A DNA stretch of 64,000 bases, taken from Oryzisolibacter propanilivorax (lineage in GTDB: Bacteria; Pseudomonadota; Gammaproteobacteria; Burkholderiales; Burkholderiaceae_C). Below the pieces are notes generated by a model that was not told the DNA's origin, made no database searches, and saw nothing but the letters and a program-made list of their open reading frames with translations. The stretch's first letter is position 1; the number at the start of each line of letters is the position of its first letter. Positions 55,011 to 64,000 of this stretch are shown here, one piece after another. The translations under genes and the position numbers were made by a program. Location of the stretch: positions 558,001 through 622,000 of the forward strand of contig NZ_FNHP01000001.1 in assembly GCF_900103645.1 (NCBI RefSeq). Direction: 5' to 3'.

Positions 55011-55715
55011 TCACGGCGCCAGGTCGAAGACCAGCACTTCGGCGTCCTCCCCGCCTTCCAGCAGCACCTGCGCCTCGTCCTGCAGCAGCAGTGCATCGCC
55101 CGCGGCCAGCGCCATGCCGTTGGCCTGCAGGCGGCCGCGCACCAGGTGCACATAGGCCTTGCGGCCCGGCGCGATGGGCAGCTGCGCATGCTCGGCCGGG
55201 CCGTTGAACAGGCCGGCATGCAGGCGTGCGTCGGCGTGCACGTCCACCAGCCCGCCTTCGCCCGGCGGCGCGGCGATGCACAGCAGCCGGCCACGGCGCG
55301 CGGCGGCATCCATCGCCGCCTGCTGGTAGCCCGGCGCGATGCCCGCCCGGCGTGGCAGCAGCCAGATTTGCAGGAAGTGCACGGGCGCGTCCGCCGAGGG
55401 GTTGAACTCGCTGTGCATCACCCCGGTGCCGGCGCTCATGCGCTGCACGTCGCCGGCCGGGATGACCTCGACATTGCCCAGGCTGTCGCGGTGCGCCAGC
55501 TGGCCGGACAGCACGTAGCTGACGATCTCCATGTCGCGGTGGGCGTGCGTGCCGAAGCCCTGGCCGGGGGCGACGCGGTCCTCGTTGATGACGCGCAGGC
55601 TGCCCCAGCCCATGTGGCGCGGGTCGTGGTAGCTGGCGAAGGAAAAGCTGTGTTGCGACTGCAGCCAGCCATGATCGGCGTGGCCGCGCTCGCCGGAGGG
55701 GCGCAGGGTGAACAT
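55011..55715 (-). CDS. Pirin family protein (YhhW-like)
   Basis: A 234-residue bicupin. The N-terminal pirin cupin has the metal ligands in GTHAHRDMEIVSYVLSGQL and MSAGTGVMHSEFNPS (two His, then His and Glu), followed by the pirin C-terminal domain. E. coli YhhW is a quercetin 2,3-dioxygenase-like enzyme. It is transcribed away from a LysR regulator with 79 bases between them, the usual arrangement for a regulated redox-response gene. Confidence 0.93.
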   Translation of the reverse strand: MFTLRPSGERGHADHGWLQSQHSFSFASYHDPRHMGWGSLRVINEDRVAPGQGFGTHAHRDMEIVSYVLSGQLAHRDSLGNVEVIPAGDVQRMSAGTGVMHSEFNPSADAPVHFLQIWLLPRRAGIAPGYQQAAMDAAARRGRLLCIAAPPGEGGLVDVHADARLHAGLFNGPAEHAQLPIAPGRKAYVHLVRGRLQANGMALAAGDALLLQDEAQVLLEGGEDAEVLVFDLAP

Positions 55716-55794
55716 GGCGATCCAGGGTGAAATGAAGCAACCCGCATGCTAGGGCCGCGCGCCCGGCCGCGCGGCGCATGCGCTTGACGGCATC

Positions 55795-56799
55795 ATGCAA
55801 AGGTTTTCAACGCCCGACGCTGCCCTGCCAATGCACACCGCCCGCAACGCGCTGACACCCGACAACCTGGCCTTGCTGCAAAGCGTGGCCGACGCCGGCA
55901 GCTTCGCCGCCGCCGCGCGCGCCCAGGGGCTGGTGCCCAGCGCGCTGACCTACCGCATCCGCCAGATCGAGGAGGCGCTGGACGTGCTGCTGTTCGACCG
56001 CAGCGCGCGCCAGGCGCGGCCCACCGAGGCCGGGCTGGCACTGCTGCGCGAGGGCGCCCGCCTGCTGGAGGATGCCGAAGCCGTCGCTCAGCGCGTGCGC
56101 CGCGTGGCCACCGGCTGGGAGGCGCGCTTCACTGTCTGCGCCGACGGCGTGGTCTCGCCCGGCACGCTGCTGGAGCTGGTCGAGGCGTTCTACGCCCTCC
56201 AGCCGCCCACGCGGCTGAAATGGAGCGACGCCATCCTCAGCGGCGCGGCCGAGGCGCTGGCCCTGGGCACGGCCGACCTGGCGATCGGCGCCACGCTGGT
56301 CGCGCCCGACATGGCCGGGCTGCGCGCCGAGCCGCTGGGCGAGGTGGAGTTCGTCTTCGCGCTGGCGCCGCACCACCCCCTGGCGGCTCTGCCCGAGCCG
56401 CTGACCGACGCCACGCTGCGCGCGCACCGGCTGGTGGCGGTGGCCGACTCGGCGCGGCGCAACCCGGTCAGCATGGGCATTCTGCCGGGTCAGGACGTGT
56501 TCACCGTCGAGAACATGCGCGCCAAGGTGCAGGCGCAGCTGCGCGGGCTGGGCTGCGGCTTTCTGCCCGCGGCCATGGTGCGCCCCTACGTGCAGGCCGG
56601 CCAGCTGGTGCTGCGCCGCGTGGCGCGGCCAGTGCGCACCGTGCAGCTGAGCTATGCGTGGCGCGACGCTGGCGGCACACCCGGCCGCGCGCTGGCCTGG
56701 TGGCTGCAGCAGCTGCGCAGCCCGGCCACGCGCCGTGGGCTGCTGGAGCAGCACGCATGGGAAGTTGCCGCGCCGGCGCCGGTGGCACGTGTAGAGTAG
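55795..56799 (+). CDS. LysR family transcriptional regulator (pirin neighbour)
   Basis: A 334-residue LysR protein with the helix-turn-helix LTPDNLALLQSVADAGSFAAAARAQGLVPSALTYRIRQIEEALD near residues 20-64 and a substrate-binding domain (LPAAMVRPYVQAGQLVLRRV near the end). An internal ATG at 55831 is a possible start. It probably controls the divergent pirin gene. Effector unknown. Confidence 0.9.
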   Translation: MQRFSTPDAALPMHTARNALTPDNLALLQSVADAGSFAAAARAQGLVPSALTYRIRQIEEALDVLLFDRSARQARPTEAGLALLREGARLLEDAEAVAQRVRRVATGWEARFTVCADGVVSPGTLLELVEAFYALQPPTRLKWSDAILSGAAEALALGTADLAIGATLVAPDMAGLRAEPLGEVEFVFALAPHHPLAALPEPLTDATLRAHRLVAVADSARRNPVSMGILPGQDVFTVENMRAKVQAQLRGLGCGFLPAAMVRPYVQAGQLVLRRVARPVRTVQLSYAWRDAGGTPGRALAWWLQQLRSPATRRGLLEQHAWEVAAPAPVARVE

Positions 56800-56871
56800 C
56801 CACCACACCCGCCGCGCCGCCGCGCGCCCGGCCCTTTCTCACCTTCAACCGCGCCCGCGCCAGGCCCTGCC

Positions 56872-57954
56872 ATGACCTCACATCGCCGCCCTGCCCCGTC
56901 TTCGTCCTCCCCTTCGGGCCCGCGTCGCTACGCCGTGGTCGGCGCCGGCATGGCCGGGGTGGCCTGCGCCCGCACGCTGGCACAGGCCGGGCACGAGGTG
57001 CTGCTGGTCGAGCAGCAGCCGCACGCCGGCGGGCGCACCGCGTCGCTGGACACGGCCTATGGCAGCTTCGACGCCGGCGCGCAGTACTTCACCGTGCGCG
57101 ACGAGCGCTTCGACCAGGCGCTGGCCACCGTGCCCGGCCTGGCGCGGCGCTGGAGCGCCAGCACCGTGCGCGTGCTGGACGCCGCCGGCCGCGTGGCCGC
57201 CGCCGCGCCGCCGCCGGGCGAGGCGCACTGGGTCGCTACGCCAACCATGGACGCGCTGGTGCAAGCCTGGGCGCAGCCGCTGGATGCCGATGGCCGGCTG
57301 CTGACGCACACCCGCGTCACGCACATTGAGCGCGACCCCATGCGCGCCGGCGCCTGGCAGCTGCGCACCGAGGCGCTGGACGGCGGCACGCGCACTCTGG
57401 CGGGCTTCGACGGCGTGGTCTTCGCCCTGCCCGCGCCGCAGACACAGGCCCTGCTGGCCGCCTGCGACGTGGCGCCCGACTGGGCCGAGGCGCTGGCCGA
57501 CGTGCAGATCGCTCCTTGCTGGACGCTGCTGCTGGCCTTCGCCCAGGCGGTGCGCCCGGGCCTGGTCACGCTGGGCCCGCAGTGGAACGCCGCGCGCAGC
57601 ACGCACCACCGCGTGGCCTGGCTGGCGCGCGAGTCGAGCAAACCCGGGCGCAGCCAGATCGAGCGCTGGACGGTGCAGGCCTCGCCCGAGTGGTCGCGCG
57701 AGCACCTGCAGGATGAGCCGGCGCGCGTGCGCGCCAAGCTCACGCGCGCCTTCGCCGAGCTGACCGGCATCCATGCCGCGCCGACGCACGCCCAGGTGCG
57801 CTGCTGGCCGCATGCGCAGACGCAGTCGCCCCTGGGCCAGCCCTTCGTCTGGGACGAGGCGACGGGCCTGGGCGCTTGCGGCGACTGGTGCCTGGGGCAC
57901 CGGCTGGAGGACGCCTTCGTCTCCGGCCTGTCGCTGGCGCTGGCCGCGGCCTGA
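56872..57954 (+). CDS. FAD-dependent oxidoreductase (renalase/amine oxidase-like)
   Basis: A 360-residue flavoprotein. The N-terminal dinucleotide motif [25 protein letters not shown] and the GGRTAS motif are typical of NAD(P)/FAD amine-oxidase-like proteins (renalase group). The C-terminal part has [26 protein letters not shown], the second FAD contact. Substrate unknown. The following gluQ gene starts 17 bases past its stop. Confidence 0.87.
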   Translation: MTSHRRPAPSSSSPSGPRRYAVVGAGMAGVACARTLAQAGHEVLLVEQQPHAGGRTASLDTAYGSFDAGAQYFTVRDERFDQALATVPGLARRWSASTVRVLDAAGRVAAAAPPPGEAHWVATPTMDALVQAWAQPLDADGRLLTHTRVTHIERDPMRAGAWQLRTEALDGGTRTLAGFDGVVFALPAPQTQALLAACDVAPDWAEALADVQIAPCWTLLLAFAQAVRPGLVTLGPQWNAARSTHHRVAWLARESSKPGRSQIERWTVQASPEWSREHLQDEPARVRAKLTRAFAELTGIHAAPTHAQVRCWPHAQTQSPLGQPFVWDEATGLGACGDWCLGHRLEDAFVSGLSLALAAA

Positions 57955-57971
57955 TCCTCCGACCACCCGCA

Positions 57972-58922
57972 TTGGCCCGCTACACCGGCCGCTTCGCCCC
58001 CTCGCCCACCGGGCCGCTGCACGCCGGCTCGCTGGTCGCCGCCCTGGCCAGCTGGCTGGACGCCCGCGCCGCCGGCGGGCGCTGGCTGGTGCGCATCGAG
58101 GACATCGACGCCCCGCGCTGCCCGCCCGGCGCGGCCGAGCGCATCCTGGCCCAGCTGGCCGCCTGCGGGCTGCTGCCGGACGCGCCGCCGCTGTGGCAGT
58201 CCACGCGCGATGCGCGCTACGCCCGGGTGCTGCAGGACTGCGTGGCGGGCGGCTTGGCGTATCCCTGCGCCTGCACCCGGCGGGACATCGACGCCGCGCT
58301 GGCCGCACGCGGATTGGCGCACCAGCGGCACGTGGAGCGGCCCTATCCCGGCACCTGCCGCGCGGGCCTGGGCGGGCGCGCGCCGCGTGCCTGGCGCTTC
58401 CATACCGAGAAATATCAGTCAAATATGCCTTTGGCCCATATAAATAAAGGGCCTGCAGCTACATCTTCAATAGCACAGGACGGCGTGCGCTGGCACGATC
58501 GCCGTCTGGGCGCGCAGTCGCAGGACGTGGCCGCGCAGGTGGGCGACTTCGTGCTGCGCCGCGCCGACGGCATCTGGGGCTACCAACTGGCGGTGGTGGT
58601 GGACGACGCCGACCAGGGCATCACCGACATCGTGCGCGGCGCGGACCTGGCGGACAACACGCCGCGCCAGATCCTGCTGCAGTCGGCGCTGGGGCTGCCC
58701 ACGCCGCGCTACCTGCACACGCCGCTGGTGCGCGGCGCCGATGGCGAGAAGCTGTCCAAACAGCACGGCGCTCCGGCCCTGGACGAAACGCGTCCCCTGG
58801 CCGCGCTGGCGCAGGCCGCGCAGGTGCTGGGGCTGCCCGCCGTGCCCGACGCGACCTCCACGGCGCAGGTGCTTGCCCTATGGGTGCAGGCCTGGCGCCA
58901 AACCTACAATGCCCGCCCGTGA
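57972..58922 (+). CDS. gluQ: Glutamyl-Q tRNA(Asp) synthetase with internal repeat insert
   Basis: Attaches Glu to the queuosine base of tRNA(Asp). The 316 residues have the class I motif [14 protein letters not shown] (8-21), EDID, zinc-site Cys in YPCACTRRD and GTCR, and KLSKQ near residue 265. Residues about 145-170 ([20 protein letters not shown]) do not fit the family and are encoded by a copy of the window's dispersed repeat, inserted in frame. TTG at 57972 is the best start; no ATG is in frame. The stop overlaps trmB (GTGA). Confidence 0.88.
   Translation: MARYTGRFAPSPTGPLHAGSLVAALASWLDARAAGGRWLVRIEDIDAPRCPPGAAERILAQLAACGLLPDAPPLWQSTRDARYARVLQDCVAGGLAYPCACTRRDIDAALAARGLAHQRHVERPYPGTCRAGLGGRAPRAWRFHTEKYQSNMPLAHINKGPAATSSIAQDGVRWHDRRLGAQSQDVAAQVGDFVLRRADGIWGYQLAVVVDDADQGITDIVRGADLADNTPRQILLQSALGLPTPRYLHTPLVRGADGEKLSKQHGAPALDETRPLAALAQAAQVLGLPAVPDATSTAQVLALWVQAWRQTYNARP
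58422..58474. repeat. Two-hairpin dispersed repeat inside gluQ
   Basis: GGCCC..GGGCC (58433-58437, 58449-58453) then TGCAGCTA and TAGC (58458-58461, 58471-58474), as in the intergenic copies, here within a coding sequence and without disturbing the frame. It is markedly AT-rich compared with the flanking codons. Confidence 0.75.
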
Positions 58923-59683
58923 CCGATTTCCCCTCTCCTGCCTTGTCTTCCCTGCCCGAATCCCCCGCCCCGGCCGCCAGTGGCGCGCCCGCCGACGTCG
59001 CCCATCCCAAGGGCATCAAGAGCTACGTGCGCCGCGCCGGCCGCACCACCACCGGCCAGGGCAAGGCCCTGGAGGAGCTGGGCCCGCGCTATGTGTTGGA
59101 CTACCGCGCCGCACCGCTGGACGCGACCGCGGCCTTCGGCCGCGCCGCACCGCTGGTGCTGGAGATCGGCTTCGGCATGGGCGAGGCCACGGCGCACATC
59201 GCCCAGGTGCGCCCCGGTGACAACTTCCTGTGCTGCGAGGTGCACGAGCCCGGCGTGGGCGCGCTGCTCAAGCGCATCGGCGAGCAGCACATCGAGAACA
59301 TCCGCATCCTGCAGCACGACGCGGTGGAGGTGCTGGAGCACATGCTGGCGCCGGCGTCGCTCGACGGCGTGCACATCTTCTTCCCCGACCCCTGGCACAA
59401 GAAGCGCCACAACAAGCGCCGCCTGATCCAGCCGCCGCTGGTGGCGCGCCTGGCCAGCCGCCTGAAACCCGGCGGCTACCTGCACTGCGCCACCGACTGG
59501 CAACCGTACGCCGAGCAGATGCTGCAGGTGCTGTCGGCCGAGCCGCTGCTGGCCAACACCGCCGAGGGCGATGGCTACGCGCCCAAGCCCGACTACCGGC
59601 CGCTGACCAAGTTCGAGAACCGCGGCCTGCGCCTGGGCCATGGCGTGTGGGACCTGGTCTTCGTGCGCCGCGGCGAACGCTGA
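58919..59683 (+). CDS. trmB: tRNA (guanine-N7-)-methyltransferase
   Basis: Makes m7G46 in tRNA variable loops with SAM. The 254-residue protein has [23 protein letters not shown], the SAM motif [35 protein letters not shown] (the Asp and basic track that bind tRNA), and TKFENRG..GVWDLVF at the end. The GTG at 58919 overlaps the gluQ stop. Both neighbours modify tRNA and are likely co-transcribed. Confidence 0.95.
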   Translation: MTDFPSPALSSLPESPAPAASGAPADVAHPKGIKSYVRRAGRTTTGQGKALEELGPRYVLDYRAAPLDATAAFGRAAPLVLEIGFGMGEATAHIAQVRPGDNFLCCEVHEPGVGALLKRIGEQHIENIRILQHDAVEVLEHMLAPASLDGVHIFFPDPWHKKRHNKRRLIQPPLVARLASRLKPGGYLHCATDWQPYAEQMLQVLSAEPLLANTAEGDGYAPKPDYRPLTKFENRGLRLGHGVWDLVFVRRGER

Positions 59684-59735
59684 CATCCCTCTCCCCCTTG
59701 CTGGCCACCCGTTCCTTCCTGCGGAGTTCCGATCC

Positions 59736-60740
59736 ATGAAGCCCCTGCTGCAGAACCTGGCCGAGATGACCGCCCACCGCGACCACCTGCGGCTGGAGGT
59801 GTCGGTGCTGTCCACCCTGCTGCAACAGGGCCGCATGCTGGAGGTACGGGCGCTGGAGCTGTTCACGCAGAGCGGCGAGGCTTGGCTGCGCCCGCGCAGC
59901 TGGAGTCAGGATGGGGGCGAGTTGTTGTCCAGCCCGCACGAACCGTCGGCCGACCCGCAGGCGGTGCCGCTGGCCAGCGTTCCAGAGCTGGCGCAGTGCA
60001 TCGCCGGCAAGGGCCGCGACGCCGTGCGCGACGAGCCCGGCCGCCACACCCTGTGGTTGCCGGTATGGCAGGGCGACCACGCCCATGCCTGCCTGGAGAT
60101 CACCCAGGCCCAGCCGTTCAAGCGGCGCCAGCGCGACCTGATCACCGGCGTGTGCATGGTCTACCAAAACTACCAGAACCTGCTGGACTACAGCGAGCGC
60201 GACGCGCTGACCGGGCTGCTGAACCGCAAGACCTTCGACGAACAGTTCTCGCGCTACCGCAACACCGCCGGCCAGGCGCCCGGCCTGGATGAGCCCTGCC
60301 AGTGGCTGGCGGTGATGGACATCGACCATTTCAAGCAGGTCAACGACCGCTTCGGCCACCTGTATGGCGACGAGGTGCTGATCTTGGTGGCGAACCGGCT
60401 GCGCGGCATGTTCCGCACCGAGGACCGGGTGTTCCGCTTTGGCGGCGAGGAGTTCGTGGTGCTGCTGCGCTCGACCACGCTGGCCCAGGCACGCGTGGCG
60501 CTGGAACGCCTGCGCACCGCCATCGCGCTGCACGAGTTTCCGCAGGTCGGCCACATCACCGTCAGCGTGGGCTTTGCCGCCACCCATGGCGGCACCCCGG
60601 TCGAGGTGCTGGGTAACGCCGACCAGGCGCTGTACTACGCCAAGGGCCATGGCCGCAACCAGGTGCGCTTCCATGGCGACTTGGTGGACAGCGGCGCGCT
60701 CGCACGCAAGGTCGAGCACGACGAGGTGGAGCTGTTCTAG
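59736..60740 (+). CDS. Diguanylate cyclase with GAF-like sensor domain
   Basis: A 334-residue cytosolic enzyme making c-di-GMP. The first about 150 residues look like a GAF-type sensor ending in a helical linker (ITGVCMVYQNYQNLLDYSERDALTGLLNR). The GGDEF domain has the active site GGEEF (236-240) and the inhibitory I-site RTED (227-230) at the right spacing, so both catalysis and product inhibition should be intact. GGAG precedes the ATG at 59736. Stimulus unknown. Confidence 0.93.
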   Translation: MKPLLQNLAEMTAHRDHLRLEVSVLSTLLQQGRMLEVRALELFTQSGEAWLRPRSWSQDGGELLSSPHEPSADPQAVPLASVPELAQCIAGKGRDAVRDEPGRHTLWLPVWQGDHAHACLEITQAQPFKRRQRDLITGVCMVYQNYQNLLDYSERDALTGLLNRKTFDEQFSRYRNTAGQAPGLDEPCQWLAVMDIDHFKQVNDRFGHLYGDEVLILVANRLRGMFRTEDRVFRFGGEEFVVLLRSTTLAQARVALERLRTAIALHEFPQVGHITVSVGFAATHGGTPVEVLGNADQALYYAKGHGRNQVRFHGDLVDSGALARKVEHDEVELF

Positions 60741-60863
60741 AAGGCTGGCGCACGCGGCCAGCGTGCCGCAGGCCCGCGCCGGCCGGCCTTCGGCATTGCC
60801 TGCAGTCCAGGGCTGCGCTGCTGCGCGGGCGACGCAAGCCGCCCCGTCACACAGCCCTGCGCG

Positions 60864-63488
<2,625 letters not shown>

Positions 63489-63542
63489 GGTGTGTCGGGG
63501 AAGGGTTCTGGCGCCCGGCAGCCGCGCTGCGGCGAACCGGCA

Positions 63543-63548
63543 ATTATA
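63543..63548 (-). promoter_or_regulatory. Candidate -10 box of alaS
   Basis: On the minus strand a perfect TATAAT lies 55-60 bases before the alaS start. No clear -35 match. Confidence 0.4.
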
Positions 63549-63646
63549 GATTTCGGGTCTTGTCGGCAGGGCCGGCACAGGCTTCGCGGTGGCGTCTATG
63601 CTGGCGTGGATCCCACCATCGAAATGACACAGCGAAAGGACTTGCC

Positions 63647-64000
63647 ATGAATGCCACCGCCCGCCCATCGCCCCTCGCGCGCCTGCGCGACGCCAGCCTG
63701 CTCAGGACCGACGCGCTGATCGGCGGGGGATGGGTGAGCGGCAGCAAGCGTTTCGCGGTGCACGACCCCGCCACCGGCGAGCCGCTGGCCGAGGTGGCCA
63801 ACCTGGGCGCGCATGAGACGCAGCAGGCCATCGCCGCGGCCGATGCCGCCCTGCACGCCTGGCGTGCGCGCAGCGCCAAGGAGCGCTGCCAGCTGCTGCG
63901 CCAGTGGTTCGAACTGCTGGTGCAGCACCAGGACGATCTTGCCTGTCTGATCACCGCCGAGGGCGGCAAGCCGCTGGCCGAGGCCCGGGGCGAGGTGGCC
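63647..64000 (+). CDS. gabD: NAD(P)-dependent aldehyde dehydrogenase, gabD-like (partial)
   Basis: The first 118 residues of an aldehyde dehydrogenase that runs out of the window. It begins with ATG at 63647 after AAAGGA and has [31 protein letters not shown], then [43 protein letters not shown], close to succinate-semialdehyde dehydrogenases (GabD group). The catalytic Cys lies outside. Divergent from alaS with a 158-base shared gap. Confidence 0.8.
   Translation, partial: MNATARPSPLARLRDASLLRTDALIGGGWVSGSKRFAVHDPATGEPLAEVANLGAHETQQAIAAADAALHAWRARSAKERCQLLRQWFELLVQHQDDLACLITAEGGKPLAEARGEVA

Overview
The window reads as chromosome of a high-GC betaproteobacterium of the Comamonadaceae (Acidovorax / Alicycliphilus / Melaminivora-like). 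The grounds are the ilv-pssA-leuA order typical of betaproteobacteria, the sigma factor-DUF3619-DUF3106-RDD block, the protein sequences themselves, and a dispersed two-hairpin repeat (GGCCCTT..AAGGGCC followed by GCTAT..ATAGC) of a kind common in this family. No rRNA, tRNA, CRISPR array or intact insertion sequence was seen.

Layout. 0-1.1 kb: pbpG. 1.3-9.4 kb (minus strand): branched-chain amino acid genes ilvB, ilvH, ilvC, then pssA and two dissimilar 2-isopropylmalate synthases. The upstream leuA has a leucine-rich leader peptide and an attenuator hairpin. 9.7-13.2 kb (plus): an ECF-type sigma factor with DUF3619, DUF3106 and RDD genes, then dgkA and a LOG-family gene. 13.2-16.4 kb: PII, a DUF482/GNAT protein, cheW and soluble pyrophosphatase. 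16.6-20.2 kb: membrane pyrophosphatase and an aldehyde dehydrogenase. 20.3-23.2 kb: a PilJ/NarX-like sensor-domain protein diverging from moaA-mobA, with an FNR-like site between them.

23.2-32.5 kb (minus): a compact seven-gene cluster that looks like a complete synthase-dependent exopolysaccharide system. In transcription order it encodes a UDP-GlcNAc 2-epimerase, a membrane GT2 synthase, a membrane-anchored bactofilin-like protein, a secreted alpha/alpha-toroid protein, a YaiO-type outer-membrane barrel, a polytopic membrane protein and a deacetylase-like lipoprotein. I know of no named system with this gene set, so it is my main candidate for an undescribed system.

32.9-38.8 kb: housekeeping genes (thioredoxin-like, rnhA, a methyltransferase, gloB, mltD, a substrate-binding protein, DUF1810). 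38.9-44.9 kb: a LysR regulator and valine catabolism genes (mmsA, acyl-CoA dehydrogenase, mmsB) with MOSC and TfoX-like genes between them and REP-like palindromes. 45.1-46.8 kb: a lower-GC island holding one gene, an NTPase-TIR fusion that is probably an anti-phage effector, followed by a candidate integron attC site. 46.8-51.6 kb: an ABC exporter, a PHB-depolymerase-like esterase with its ribbon-helix-helix neighbour, a 9-bp minisatellite, a CoA-lyase pseudogene and a small palindromic scar. 51.7-64 kb: trpB, yggL, aat-bpt (N-degron transferases), pirin and LysR, an FAD oxidoreductase, gluQ-trmB, a diguanylate cyclase, alaS and the start of a gabD-like gene. The gluQ gene carries one of the dispersed repeats in frame inside its coding sequence.
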